Origin: Salinicola lusitanus
GTDB taxonomy: Bacteria > Pseudomonadota > Gammaproteobacteria > Pseudomonadales > Halomonadaceae
Assembly: GCF_003206045.1 (NCBI RefSeq)
Contig: NZ_PZJM01000003.1
Span: 642,037-706,036, forward strand
Length of the DNA: 64,000 nucleotides
Direction: 5' to 3'
The position numbers and the translations under genes were made by a program. Below the pieces are notes generated by a model. The model was not told the DNA's origin. It did not search any database and was given only the letters and a program-made list of their open reading frames with translations. Shown here in pieces: positions 8,719 to 17,892 of this stretch (position 1 is its first letter; each line of letters opens with the position of its first letter).

Positions 8719-9195
8719 TCACCCCAGCAGCAGATCGCCCTCGATGGGAATGAACTCGCTCGCCGCGTTGATGAGCGAATGCGCGGTGAACTTGGGCACG
8801 CCGTAGATCTCGACGCGCTTGCCGTGGACCTCGCGAATCTTGCGCGCCAGCAGGTCGAAGTCGCCGTCGCCGGAGGCCAGCACCACCACATCCGCCTGGG
8901 CCGCGTACTCGATGGCATCGAGGGTGATGCCCACGTCCCAGTCGCCCTTGGCGGAGCCATCCGCGCGCTGGATGAACGGCTTCAGCTTCACCTCGAAGCC
9001 GATCGTACGCAGCGTGTTCTGAAAGCCGCGCTGTTTGGGATCACCGCGGTCGGTGGCGTAGCAGCGCGCGGTCAGCACCTCGCGGCCCGCCGTCACCCGC
9101 GCCCAGAAGCGGCGATAGTCGAACTGCTTGGCGTAGGCGTCACGTGTGGTGTAGTAGACGTTCTGGGTGTCGACGAAGATCGCGACCGTGGTCAT
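8719..9195 (-). CDS. NYN domain (LabA/DUF88-like) protein
   Basis: 158 residues from the ATG at 9195, which gives MTTVAIFVDTQNVYY; the upstream ATG at 9243 would add residues before the conserved first strand. The NYN/PIN-like fold is indicated by D9 and N12 in FVDTQN, KGDWDVGITLDAIEYA in the middle and LASGDGDFDLLARKI toward the end. These supply the acidic metal-binding residues of this predicted RNase superfamily. It is probably a cytoplasmic RNA-cleaving enzyme; the target is unknown. Two decayed copies of the same gene lie in this window at 21238-21325 and 28807-29040. This is the only intact one. Confidence 0.88.
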   Translation of the reverse strand: MTTVAIFVDTQNVYYTTRDAYAKQFDYRRFWARVTAGREVLTARCYATDRGDPKQRGFQNTLRTIGFEVKLKPFIQRADGSAKGDWDVGITLDAIEYAAQADVVVLASGDGDFDLLARKIREVHGKRVEIYGVPKFTAHSLINAASEFIPIEGDLLLG

Positions 9196-9313
9196 GGGGC
9201 GGCATTTCCAGAGGTGGCCGAGCGCCGGCGCCTTTTCGTACACACTCTAGCGAACCAAAACGCGTCGGCGAGCCGTTTCCGGCCCGCCGACATCGAACTC
9301 GCTACGGCCGAAC

Positions 9314-10342
9314 CTAGCGAGCGAGTTCCTCGCGCACGATCGCCGCACCAGCGCTCAAAGCCTTCAGCTTGCCCTGCGCGACCTGGCGAGACAAGGGCGT
9401 CATGCCGCAGTTGGTGCAGGGGTAGAGCTTGTCGGCATCGACGAATTTGAGCGCCTTGCGCAGGGTCGCGGCGACCTCTTCCGGTGTCTCGATGGTGTTG
9501 GTGGCCACGTCGATCGCCCCGACCATCACCTTCTTGCCGCGGATCAGTTCGATCAGCTCCATCGGCACATGGGAGTTCTGGCACTCCAGCGAGACGATAT
9601 CGATGTTCGAGGCCTGCAGCTTGGGGAAGATCTCTTCGTACTGGCGCCACTCCGACCCCAGGGTCTTCTTCCAATCGGTGTTGGCCTTGATGCCATAGCC
9701 GTAGCAGATATGCACGCCGGTCTCGCAGGCGACCCCTTCGATGGCTTTTTCCAGGGCGGCGATGCCCCAGTCGTTCACCTCGTCGAAGAAGACGTTGAAG
9801 GCGGGCTCGTCGAACTGAATGATGTCCACGCCGGCGGCGGCCAAGTCGCGGGCTTCCTGGTTGAGGATCTTGGCGAACTCCCAGGCCAGCTTTTCACGGC
9901 TCTTGTAGTGGCCGTCGAAGAGCGTGTCGACCATGGTCATCGGGCCCGGTAGCGCCCACTTGATCGGCTGGTCGGTCTGCTGGCGCAGGAACTTGGCATC
10001 CTCCACGAAGACCGGCTTCTCCCGCGCCACGGGGCCGACCACCGAAGGAACGCTGGCGTCGTAACGGTCGCGGATCTTGACGATCTCGCGCTGCTCGAAA
10101 TCGACGCCGCTCAAGTGCTCGATGAAGGTGGTGACGAAGTGCTGACGGGTCTGTTCGCCGTCACTGACGATATCGATACCCGCCCGCTGCTGATCGTGCA
10201 GCGAGACTCGCAGTGCATCCCGCTTGCCCTCGGCCAGCTCCTCGTCCTGCAGTTTCCAGGGAGACCAGAGCGTCTCGGGCTGGGCCAGCCAGGCGGGCTT
10301 AGGCAGGCTGCCGGCGGTCGACGTGGGCAACAGAGTCTTCAT
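9314..10342 (-). CDS. mesD: Folate-independent methionine synthase MesD (core-MetE family)
   Basis: 342 residues, about half the length of MetE, corresponding only to its catalytic C-terminal barrel. The zinc ligands of MetE are present: H211 and C213 in HICYGYG, E253 in SLECQN and C312 in CTNCGM. The acidic QFDEP motif near 176-180 matches the homocysteine-binding segment. Lack of the MetE N-terminal half, together with the adjacent DUF1852 gene, identifies the MesD type. This type methylates homocysteine without methyl-tetrahydrofolate and depends on its partner MesX. It sits 45 bp downstream of mesX in the same operon. The methyl donor is not readable from sequence. Confidence 0.88.
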   Translation of the reverse strand: MKTLLPTSTAGSLPKPAWLAQPETLWSPWKLQDEELAEGKRDALRVSLHDQQRAGIDIVSDGEQTRQHFVTTFIEHLSGVDFEQREIVKIRDRYDASVPSVVGPVAREKPVFVEDAKFLRQQTDQPIKWALPGPMTMVDTLFDGHYKSREKLAWEFAKILNQEARDLAAAGVDIIQFDEPAFNVFFDEVNDWGIAALEKAIEGVACETGVHICYGYGIKANTDWKKTLGSEWRQYEEIFPKLQASNIDIVSLECQNSHVPMELIELIRGKKVMVGAIDVATNTIETPEEVAATLRKALKFVDADKLYPCTNCGMTPLSRQVAQGKLKALSAGAAIVREELAR

Positions 10343-10387
10343 GCAAAAATGACCTTCATAACGGGTTGATCAATTGAAACGGGGCGT

Positions 10388-11371
10388 TCAAAAAGAGTAG
10401 CTGGCCGACCACTGCTCGAGCACCTGGCGGTAGGGCTTGATGAAGTACCGCTCGGTGAACTTGCCCTGCTCGACGGCCAGCTGGCTGCGCTCTTCGCGGT
10501 CGTAGACGATGCGCGTCAGCGAGTAGTCCTGATGCTCCAGGCTCGGCTGGTAGATCTTGCCGGCGACCGAGTTGGCGTTATAGATCTCGGGGCGGTAGAT
10601 CTTCTGGAACGTCTCCATGGTGCTGATGGCGCTGATCAGCTCGAGATCGCTGTAGTCGGCCAGCAGATCGCCGGAGAAGTAGAACGCCAGCGGTGCGACG
10701 GCGTGCGGAGGCATGAAGTAGCGCACCTGCAGGCCCATCTTGCCGAAGTAGAAGTCCGTCAGCGAGGAGTCGTCGTTTTCATACTCTACGCCCAGCACCG
10801 GGTGGCGATTGTCGGTCTGGCGATAGACCTTGCTGCTGGAGACGCTGAGGCAGATGACCGGCGCCTTACCGAAGGAGGCCCGGTAGGCGTCTGACTCGAC
10901 GAAGCGCTTGAACAGCTTGCCGTGCAGGTCGCCAAAGCCCTCGGGGATGCCGAATTCGGCGCGGTCCCGGTTGTGCTCCGACAGCCACACGCTGAAGTCG
11001 TAGTCGCGCACGTAGGAGGAGAAGTTGTTCCCCACCATGCCCGGAATGCGCTTGCCGGCGTGCTTGTCGATGATCGTCGTCTTGAGCATCTCGATCGCCG
11101 GGAAGGTGTCGTCCTCGTCCTCGGCCCCCACGCTCAGCTCACCGGTGATGATGTCGAGCTCGACGGCGTAGCGATCCGCCTTGGGGTTGTCCCAATGCGC
11201 CAGGGCATTGAAGCGGTTGTCGATCATCGTCAGGGCATTGCGCAGATTCTCCTCGCGACGCTCCCCTCTTGCCAGGTTGGCGAAGTTGGTGGTGGTGCGC
11301 GTGTTCTCGGCCGGACGGTAATGCTCGTCGAACCGAACGCTCTTGATATCGAATGTGAAGTCGTGATTCAT
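10388..11371 (-). CDS. mesX: MesX (DUF1852), partner of methionine synthase MesD
   Basis: 327 residues from the ATG at 11371 (MNHDFTFDIKSVRFDEHYRP); the ATG at 11380 would add three residues. This is a full-length DUF1852 protein, recognised by the N-terminal NTRTTTNFANLARGERREEN and the central HPVLGVEYENDDSSLTDFYF. In the described system MesX, a putative oxygenase, is needed for MesD to work and the pathway requires oxygen; that is family knowledge. It is first in the operon, preceded by a long hairpin-rich leader and a MetR-like box. Its enzymatic step is unproven. Confidence 0.87.
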   Translation of the reverse strand: MNHDFTFDIKSVRFDEHYRPAENTRTTTNFANLARGERREENLRNALTMIDNRFNALAHWDNPKADRYAVELDIITGELSVGAEDEDDTFPAIEMLKTTIIDKHAGKRIPGMVGNNFSSYVRDYDFSVWLSEHNRDRAEFGIPEGFGDLHGKLFKRFVESDAYRASFGKAPVICLSVSSSKVYRQTDNRHPVLGVEYENDDSSLTDFYFGKMGLQVRYFMPPHAVAPLAFYFSGDLLADYSDLELISAISTMETFQKIYRPEIYNANSVAGKIYQPSLEHQDYSLTRIVYDREERSQLAVEQGKFTERYFIKPYRQVLEQWSASYSF

Positions 11372-11442
11372 CGCGAACAAGCACCCTGTTTGTCGAGAGA
11401 GGCGCCGGGCCGTCGGCAGGCCCAGCGTCTGTCAATGCCATG

Positions 11443-11519
11443 TTGGTCAGCACGTGTTTGCCAACGTGTTGACCAATGCCGTGTCTGACGTATCGACCGA
11501 CAGCCGCCTAGCGGCTGTC
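11443..11519 (-). promoter_or_regulatory. Hairpin-rich 5' leader of mesX-mesD
   Basis: Two strong inverted repeats lie in the ~200-bp leader. One is 11499-11519, GACAGCCGC-cta-GCGGCTGTC, with a perfect 9-bp stem. The other is 11443-11476, with 14-nt arms TTGGTCA(G/A)CACGT(G/T) around a 6-nt centre and two mismatches. In an RNA starting below the MetR-like box both would fold upstream of the mesX start. This may be a regulatory leader (riboswitch-like or attenuator), or the second repeat may be a DNA operator. I could not match it to a known riboswitch class. Confidence 0.5.
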
Positions 11520-11587
11520 ATCGAAGCGGGTGCTATTTATGCCAGAGCGGCTGGATGCATGAAAAGCGATAAGATTTCAGCTCAAGA

Positions 11588-11600
11588 TGAATCACGTTCA
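11588..11600. promoter_or_regulatory. MetR-like box upstream of mesX
   Basis: TGAATCACGTTCA fits the MetR consensus TGAA-N5-TTCA exactly. It lies 217 bp upstream of the mesX start codon, inside a larger interrupted palindrome (GAATCA/TGATTC arms around it). MetR is the homocysteine-responsive activator of metE in gammaproteobacteria, so control of this MetE-like gene by MetR is plausible. No metR gene is in the window. Confidence 0.6.
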
Positions 11601-11743
11601 TGATTCGCCAAAACCCTTGCCGGCTAGCCAGGGGAGTTAGCGTGATGGCGGATTTTCGCGGCAGGCGGATTCGGGGCACTTTGCCGCCCTTCTCCCATCG
11701 CCACGGCCATCCGAGTCGAGCTCCTGCGCAAGCCCGTCGACAT

Positions 11744-11787
11744 CCCCATCGCAGGCGTCCCGTAAGATCAGCGTGTCTGCGATGGGG
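11744..11787. repeat. Perfect 11-bp inverted repeat
   Basis: CCCCATCGCAG at 11744-11754 and its exact complement CTGCGATGGGG at 11777-11787 are 22 bp apart. They lie between the aldehyde dehydrogenase stop and the mesX promoter region. No T-tract follows on either strand, so it is not a standard intrinsic terminator. It could be a factor-dependent stop or a protein site. Confidence 0.6.
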
Positions 11788-11849
11788 AGCCATGCGCCGC
11801 GCGTTAGCCGCGATCGAGGGGCCGGGGCGCCTCGTTCGAGGGAATCGAT

Positions 11850-13229
11850 CTACTGATCCAGTCCGCTCATCAGCACGTATTTGACGTCCACGTACTCCTC
11901 GATGCCGTAGAAGCTGCCCTCGCGGCCGTAACCGGACTGCTTGACGCCGCCGAACGGTACCGACGCCGTGCCCACCGAGCCGGTGTTGAGAATGACCATG
12001 CCCGCCTCGAGCGCGCGTGACAGCCGGAACGACCGCCCCAGATCCCGGGTGTAGCAGTAGGCGACAAGACCATACTCGGTGGCATTGGCACGCTCGATCA
12101 CCTCCGCCTCCGTCTTGAAGCGATAGACGGCAAATACCGGGCCGAATATCTCGGTCCGGGCCACCTCGGCATCGTCGTCCAGTTCGGTGATGATGGTCGG
12201 TTCATAGAACAGACCGCCCTGCGCATGCGGTTCGCCGCCCAGAACGATATGCGCACCATGCTGGCGGGCACTCTCCACCAGCGAGGAGACTTTTTCCAGG
12301 CCGGCACGATTGATCATCGGCCCGACCACGAAATCGTCTCGCATGCCCTCGCCGACCTCGATGCCGGACACCCGCTCGACCAGCTCCTCGACGAACCGAT
12401 CATGAATGGCGTCATGCACGTAGAAGCGATTGGGCGAGATGCAGACCTGGCCCGAATTGCGCAACTTGGCACTCACCGCGCCCGCCACGGCAGCGTCGAT
12501 GTCGGCATCGTCGAAGACGATGAACGGCGCATTGCCACCCAGCTCCAGTGTCATGCGGGTCAGCGTCTGGCCGGCAGCGCTGGCCAGCCGGCGACCGACG
12601 GCGGTCGAGCCCGTGAACGAGATCTTGCGGATCCGTGTGTCGGCGGTGAAACGCTCGCCGATCTCCTGCGGATTGCCAGTCACCATTTCGAACACGCCTT
12701 CCGGAATGCCCGCCTCGCGCGCGGTTTCCAGCAGCTTGTAGGCCGTCAGCGGTGTCTCCTCGGAGGGCTTGATGATCATCGTGCAACCGGCGGCGAGTGC
12801 GGTGGCGATCTTGCGGGTGATCATCATGAAGGGGAAATTCCACGGCGTGATGGCCGCCGTCGGGCCGACCGGCTCCTTGACCACCATGATCTGGGCATTC
12901 GCCGCGTGGGTGGGAATGGTATCGCCATAGACACGCTTGGCCTCTTCCGCATACCACTCGATGAAACCGAGGCCGTACTCGATCTCGCCGTAGGCCTCGG
13001 CGAGACACTTGCCGTTCTCCTTCACCATGAGCTCGGCGAAGGCGGCCTTGTCGTCGCGAATTCGCTCGAACCAGCCACGCAGCAAGTCACCACGCTCTTT
13101 CGCCAGCTTGCGTGACCAGGCGGGAAAAGCGGCGCAGGTACGGTCGATCGCCGCGTTCACTTCATTCAGGGACATCGCCGGCGCTTCACCGACCACCGAG
13201 CCATTGGCGGGATTCAGGACTTCGATCAT
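11850..13229 (-). CDS. NAD(P)-dependent aldehyde dehydrogenase, GabD-like
   Basis: 459 residues from the ATG at 13229; the frame extends to 13349 but the extra residues (cysteine and arginine rich) do not belong to the family. Catalytic features are PWNFP at 129-133, the general base E229 in TLELGGNAPFIVFDDADID and the nucleophile C263 in GQVCISPNR. The closest readable family is succinate-semialdehyde and related dehydrogenases, slightly shorter than usual at the N-terminus. It oxidises an aldehyde to the acid in the cytoplasm. It is divergent from an AraC-type regulator 256 bp away, which probably controls it. Confidence 0.88.
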   Translation of the reverse strand: MIEVLNPANGSVVGEAPAMSLNEVNAAIDRTCAAFPAWSRKLAKERGDLLRGWFERIRDDKAAFAELMVKENGKCLAEAYGEIEYGLGFIEWYAEEAKRVYGDTIPTHAANAQIMVVKEPVGPTAAITPWNFPFMMITRKIATALAAGCTMIIKPSEETPLTAYKLLETAREAGIPEGVFEMVTGNPQEIGERFTADTRIRKISFTGSTAVGRRLASAAGQTLTRMTLELGGNAPFIVFDDADIDAAVAGAVSAKLRNSGQVCISPNRFYVHDAIHDRFVEELVERVSGIEVGEGMRDDFVVGPMINRAGLEKVSSLVESARQHGAHIVLGGEPHAQGGLFYEPTIITELDDDAEVARTEIFGPVFAVYRFKTEAEVIERANATEYGLVAYCYTRDLGRSFRLSRALEAGMVILNTGSVGTASVPFGGVKQSGYGREGSFYGIEEYVDVKYVLMSGLDQ

Positions 13230-13484
13230 GGTGCTGTTCCTCAGGAGTGGATGGCTGAGATACCAGGCTTCGAACCCTCGCTGGTATCGATCTCCTCCCG
13301 TTGAGCTCGGGCAGGAGACGCATTGCATGATAGAAAGCCGAATCCCCATCCACGATGGCCCAGAATCTCCCGTTATTGCCTAAACCTCTCGATCGCCAAG
13401 AATATCCTCCAAAGCTGTGGCAAACTCCTCCTCATCGATTGACCCCATCGCCAACCCTCATGCGGCGCACCAGGAGACTCGGCC

Positions 13485-14459
13485 ATGACGCGATCCCAGC
13501 CCTCTCGGGCACCGAGACACCAGCCCGAAGCGGATACGCCGCAACAGGCCATGATCGCGTTGCTGAAAACGCTGGCGCCTGACGAGGGCTACAACCTGAC
13601 GGCCCTCCCTGACGTGCGCTTGCTACGCTCGAACCGGCCCCTCGCCTCCACGCCCGTGCTCTACGACCCCGGCATCGTCATCGTCTGCCAAGGGCGCAAA
13701 CGGGGAATCTTCGGCGGCCAGGTCTACCTCTACGATGCGCAGCACTATCTGGCAGTCTCCGTGCCGGTCCCTTTCACCATGGAGACCGATGCCAGCGAGC
13801 ACGAACCGTTGCTCGCCATCTACATGCACCTGGACTTCAAGCTGGCCGCCGACCTGATGCTGCAGATCGATCAGTTGGGCGGCACCGAACCCGCCAACCC
13901 CCGGGGAATGATGTCGACGCCCATGGACCGCCGACTGGGCGATGCCGTGCTGCGCTTCCTGGAAGCGATGAGCCGGCCGCTCGAGGCCGCGATACTCGGG
14001 CCTGCGCTGGTGCGGGAGATCTACTTTCATGTGCTGACGGGCGAACAGGGGCACTCGATGCGGGCGGCGCTGGCCATGCAGGGCCAGTTCGGCAAGGTGG
14101 CACGCGCCCTGCGCTGCATTCACGCCTCCTACGCGGACGATCTCGACGTCGAGCAGCTCGCCAGCCGTGCCGGCATGAGCGTTCCCACCTTTCATGCGCA
14201 CTTCAAGGCCGTGACCCACACCTCGCCCATGCAGTACCTGAAGTCCACGCGCCTGCACCAGGCACGGCTGCTGATGGTGAGAAACGGCATTACCGCGGCG
14301 GCGGCCAGCGCCCAGGTCGGCTACGAAAGCCCGTCCCAGTTCAGTCGCGAGTTCAAGCGCCTGTTCGGCCGAACACCGGCGGCGGAAGTGAAACGGATGA
14401 AGGCAGAGTTCGCTATTCCACCCGCGCATGCGGCGGCGACGTTCGTGTCGTCGCACTGA
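13485..14459 (+). CDS. AraC family regulator (AraC_N + HTH_18)
   Basis: 324 residues. The N-terminal half (about 35-190, with LASTPVLYDPGIVIVCQGRK) is the AraC_N cupin-like domain typical of regulators beside dehydrogenases. The C-terminal ~100 residues hold two helix-turn-helix motifs (LDVEQLASRAGMSVPTFHAH and ITAAAASAQVGYESPSQFSR) ending FGRTPAAEVKRM. The ATG at 13485 is retained as start. Its divergent neighbour is the aldehyde dehydrogenase. A role in sensing aldehydes or alcohols is inferred from context only. Confidence 0.9.
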   Translation: MTRSQPSRAPRHQPEADTPQQAMIALLKTLAPDEGYNLTALPDVRLLRSNRPLASTPVLYDPGIVIVCQGRKRGIFGGQVYLYDAQHYLAVSVPVPFTMETDASEHEPLLAIYMHLDFKLAADLMLQIDQLGGTEPANPRGMMSTPMDRRLGDAVLRFLEAMSRPLEAAILGPALVREIYFHVLTGEQGHSMRAALAMQGQFGKVARALRCIHASYADDLDVEQLASRAGMSVPTFHAHFKAVTHTSPMQYLKSTRLHQARLLMVRNGITAAAASAQVGYESPSQFSREFKRLFGRTPAAEVKRMKAEFAIPPAHAAATFVSSH

Positions 14460-14595
14460 ACCGGGAAGAACGCCACCGAGGCAGGAACGCGTGGCTGAGC
14501 GCATTGTCGAGTCTCAAGCGCTTGCCGTCGCCATATGCCAGTGAACCGCCGACAGTATCCAGTGGTTCAGGTCAGCGTGGCGATGGCTGCCGAGT

Positions 14596-15624
14596 TCACT
14601 CGTCGTTTACGTCGATCACGATCTTGCCAAACGGCCTGCGGTCCAGATGATCCAGCGCCTGAGGCAGCTCGGCAAAGGTATAGCGCGCCTCGATGACCGG
14701 CTCGAGCCGGGCTTGATCCACCGCCCGCACGAAGCGCTCCAGCGCTCGCCGGCTACCGGTGCCGATACCGTGGATCGTGACGTCCTTGAGCATCAGCGGC
14801 ATGGCTGGAGAGGCGATATCGAATCCTGCCAACGCCCCGATCTGGCATACGTGCCCACCCACGGCCGCCAGTTGAACGGAGACACCGAGATTATCGCCAC
14901 CGACCACGTCGAGCACGTGATCCACGCCCTCGTCATCGGTCAGCGCGTATACCGCTTCCATCCAGTCATCGCGGGAACGATCCACCCAGTGATCGGCTCC
15001 CAGCGCCAACGCCCGCTCACCTTTCTCCGGTTGGGTGGCAACGATCACCTCTGCCCCGCTCATCTTCGCGATAAGCAGACCGAATAGCGCCACGCCGCCG
15101 GTACCCGGAATCAGCACCCGATCGCCAGCCTTGACGCCGGCTCTCTCGACGAGCGCAAACCAGGCCGTCAGTCCGGCGCAGGGCAAGGTACTGGCCTGGG
15201 CATCATCCAGCGCGCGCGGCGCATGAACCAGCCAGGCGGCAGGCATGGCCAGGTATTCGCTCAGAACGCCGGGGTAGAAACCGCCCAAGGTACGATAGGC
15301 CGGTGTTCGCGCGTTACCCGGTCGACGCCCATCGATCCAGTCGGGCGTGAATACGGAGATGACCCGATCTCCCTCGGCAAACCCTTTCACTTGCTCCCCC
15401 AGTTCGACGATGGTGCCGGCCATGTCGGAACCGGGCGTGAAGGGATAAGCCAGCGGCAGCCCCCTGCCACTCTCGATCACCATCTTGTCGCGGTGGTTGA
15501 GCGAGACGGCCGCCACCCTGACCAGCACCTCGCCCGCCGCGGGGCGTGGCTTCTCGCAGGTGGCCAGTGTCAGTCTCTCACGACCGATCGCGTCCATTTC
15601 CCAACGCCTTGTCGCTTGCATCAT
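14596..15624 (-). CDS. Zinc-independent MDR alcohol dehydrogenase / quinone oxidoreductase-like
   Basis: 342 residues of the medium-chain dehydrogenase/reductase superfamily. The N-terminal GroES-like domain contains SLNHRDKMVIESG and PGSDMAGTIVE. The cofactor domain has GTGGVALFGLLIAKMSGAEVI followed by ALGADHWVDR. The usual catalytic and structural zinc cysteine clusters are absent, which points to the NADPH:quinone-reductase-like or crotonyl-type zinc-free branch. It is divergent from a LysR regulator with a 137-bp gap holding a TATAAT at 15698-15703. It converges with the AraC gene on its 3' side. Substrate unknown. Confidence 0.88.
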   Translation of the reverse strand: MMQATRRWEMDAIGRERLTLATCEKPRPAAGEVLVRVAAVSLNHRDKMVIESGRGLPLAYPFTPGSDMAGTIVELGEQVKGFAEGDRVISVFTPDWIDGRRPGNARTPAYRTLGGFYPGVLSEYLAMPAAWLVHAPRALDDAQASTLPCAGLTAWFALVERAGVKAGDRVLIPGTGGVALFGLLIAKMSGAEVIVATQPEKGERALALGADHWVDRSRDDWMEAVYALTDDEGVDHVLDVVGGDNLGVSVQLAAVGGHVCQIGALAGFDIASPAMPLMLKDVTIHGIGTGSRRALERFVRAVDQARLEPVIEARYTFAELPQALDHLDRRPFGKIVIDVNDE

Positions 15625-15761
15625 GTTGGCTCCATCGAGGGGTGCCGACGGTCGTCGTCGACAGCGTGGCGAGACTATCCCACGATGGTGAGCGAACTAT
15701 AATACGCATCAATCGATACACACTGATGAATAAGAGACAGCAATATGAGCGGGAACAGGGT

Positions 15762-16679
15762 ATGAACGGGAAGGAGATTGCCGAACTCATCGCGTTCATG
15801 GAGGTTGCCAGATCGCAGAGTTTCCGCCGTGCTGCATCACGCCTGGGAATGTCGCCCTCGGCGGTAAGTCACACCATCCGCTCACTGGAGACGCGGCTGG
15901 GCGTCAGAGTCTTGAGTCGCACCACCCGTAGCGTATCGCTTACCCAGGCAGGCGAACGGCTACTGGAGCGTGTAGCGCCGGCGATCAGCGACATCCGGCA
16001 GGCCGTGCATGAGTCGGCGGCGTTTCAGACCTCACCACAAGGCAAGATCCGGATCAACTTGCCGCGCATCGCAGCCCAACTCGTGCTGGTGCCGCGACTT
16101 CAAGCCTTCCTGGAGCGCTACCCTCGTATCGAGGTGGATCTCGTCATCGACGACACGCTGACCGATATCGTCTCGCAGGGCTTCGATGCGGGCATTCGCT
16201 CGGGTGAGCGCTTGCAGCAGGAGATGGTCGCCAGACAGTTGACGCCGGCACTGAACATGGCCGTGGTGGGGGCACCAAGCTACTTTGCTCGACGCTCGCC
16301 ACCGGAGGTCCCGGCAGATCTTCACGCGCACGTCTGCATCAATTACCGCTGGAGCGACTCGAACGCCTTGTACGCCTGGACCTTTCAGGAGGGCGACAGA
16401 CGTTTCGACCTACAGGTTCGCCACGCCTTGACCCTCAATGACACCAGCTTGATCGTCGCGGCGGTTCTGGAAGGCACCGGACTCGCCTATCTGCCACAGA
16501 ATCATCTGCAAGCCTATTTCGACAGCGGTGAACTGGTGCGAGTCCTCTCCTCATGGACGCCGTCGATCCCGGGGTTCTATCTCTACTATCCGCACCGCGA
16601 ACACATGCCCAGCGCGCTGAGAGCCTTCGTCGACTTCATGACCGTGCCGGTGGACCAGCCACTCTCACACACCCAGTAA
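15762..16679 (+). CDS. LysR family transcriptional regulator
   Basis: 305 residues from the ATG at 15762 (MNGKEIAELIAFMEVARS). The frame is open back to 15546, but that part overlaps the divergent MDR gene and has no family match, and the ATG at 15726 lacks a Shine-Dalgarno sequence. The helix-turn-helix is FRRAASRLGMSPSAVSHTI followed by [19 protein letters not shown]; the effector domain follows. It resembles the LysR at 5430-6329 in subgroup (both FRRAA...SAVSHTI and [13 protein letters not shown]). It probably regulates the divergent oxidoreductase. Confidence 0.9.
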   Translation: MNGKEIAELIAFMEVARSQSFRRAASRLGMSPSAVSHTIRSLETRLGVRVLSRTTRSVSLTQAGERLLERVAPAISDIRQAVHESAAFQTSPQGKIRINLPRIAAQLVLVPRLQAFLERYPRIEVDLVIDDTLTDIVSQGFDAGIRSGERLQQEMVARQLTPALNMAVVGAPSYFARRSPPEVPADLHAHVCINYRWSDSNALYAWTFQEGDRRFDLQVRHALTLNDTSLIVAAVLEGTGLAYLPQNHLQAYFDSGELVRVLSSWTPSIPGFYLYYPHREHMPSALRAFVDFMTVPVDQPLSHTQ

Positions 16680-16850
16680 TGGCGGCGGAAATAGACGTGG
16701 GGATGGGAAAACCTTCGTGAGCGTGGGGAAATACCCGCATTTACTGCAAAGCGCTTGTGAGCAGAACCCCGCCTCTCCTCACGTCCTATCATGGCTGGTA
16801 TAAGTGCATGATAAGCATCACCACCAGAGCGACCGTCAAAGGAGTCCAAC

Positions 16851-17714
16851 TTGAGCAACACCAGCCGCCAGCTGACCTACCTGGAAAAGGCTCACGCCCA
16901 CATGGTTTACCTCCGCGTGGTATTCTTCAAATGGCTGATCGTAGTATTGGGCACCATAATTACCCTCCTAAGCATCGCATTGCCCGTGGCGTTCATATAC
17001 GACAATATTCGCGCCCCCCTGCTGCTAACAGGCTTCTTGATGTTGATGAATTTGGTCATCATGGTGCTTGGTGTTCTATTTGTCGCCCATGGCCTGGGCC
17101 GGGCAGCTACGCTCAGGAGCACCACCGATAAGCTGCATGGCCGGTTGATCGAAAAGAGAAATACGGGAAGTTCCGGCAATGGCGGCGGGCGTTTTACCAC
17201 TTATACCTACTTCATTGATAAAACCCAACTCTATTGGCCGCCCGGCGCCGAAAGTATCTACAAACCCCTTGTGGATCAACAGATCACAGTAACGGTCGCC
17301 ATGATCGACATTCGAAACCGAGCCAAATTGAGCTCACTTCTCAATATTATTGGTATCGATAAACTCAAGGAAAAACCGTTGGGCATGGGAGTGGTCCTCG
17401 AATTCCGAAAGGTTATCGATATTCATAGTGTTCTCGAAAAATATGGGCGCTACTACCTATTGCGCTACCAGCTTCAATGGGCAGCGGGCTTCGGCTTTTT
17501 TTCAGCACTCGCCTTTTTTCTTTTAACGCATTCGGCCACAGGCGACTGGATGTCTCAAAAGAGTCATTTCACGCAGGCCATGATCATCTTTGGATATATC
17601 TTCGGTAGCATTTTGACGGCTGCTTTCGTGGCCAACAAGTACCCAGCAGTACGTAAATTGTTAAACCCTGAGTATGACAGCACGCCTCACAAGGAGAGAT
17701 TGAAGGGAAATTGA
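16851..17714 (+). CDS. Membrane protein of unknown function, TTG start
   Basis: 287 residues starting at a TTG at 16851 with AAAGGAG at 16838-16844, which decides the start. Two hydrophobic helices lie near residues 25-50 and 55-80, and two more near 210-230 and 240-262, around a soluble middle portion. That middle part (TTYTYFIDKTQLYWPPGAES, then ITVTVAMIDIRNRAKL) looks like a small beta-barrel domain facing the cytoplasm or periplasm. I do not recognise a family. Base composition is visibly more AT-rich than the upstream dehydrogenase genes, which suggests it belongs to the accessory stretch. It stands alone. Confidence 0.75.
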   Translation: MSNTSRQLTYLEKAHAHMVYLRVVFFKWLIVVLGTIITLLSIALPVAFIYDNIRAPLLLTGFLMLMNLVIMVLGVLFVAHGLGRAATLRSTTDKLHGRLIEKRNTGSSGNGGGRFTTYTYFIDKTQLYWPPGAESIYKPLVDQQITVTVAMIDIRNRAKLSSLLNIIGIDKLKEKPLGMGVVLEFRKVIDIHSVLEKYGRYYLLRYQLQWAAGFGFFSALAFFLLTHSATGDWMSQKSHFTQAMIIFGYIFGSILTAAFVANKYPAVRKLLNPEYDSTPHKERLKGN

Positions 17715-17892
17715 GCCGGTTGTTCAATGCCGAATTGCTATCTCAACAAGCAGGACCATAAGCGCTACGGGCAGACTGAGATGACATCTCATGAATGCTG
17801 CCCGCTATCCACACATCGCCGCCCTAGAAGTAGCCGAAGGGAAGGTTCAGGCTACTGAGCAATGATCTTTCCCAGAGCCATGACCACGCCTA

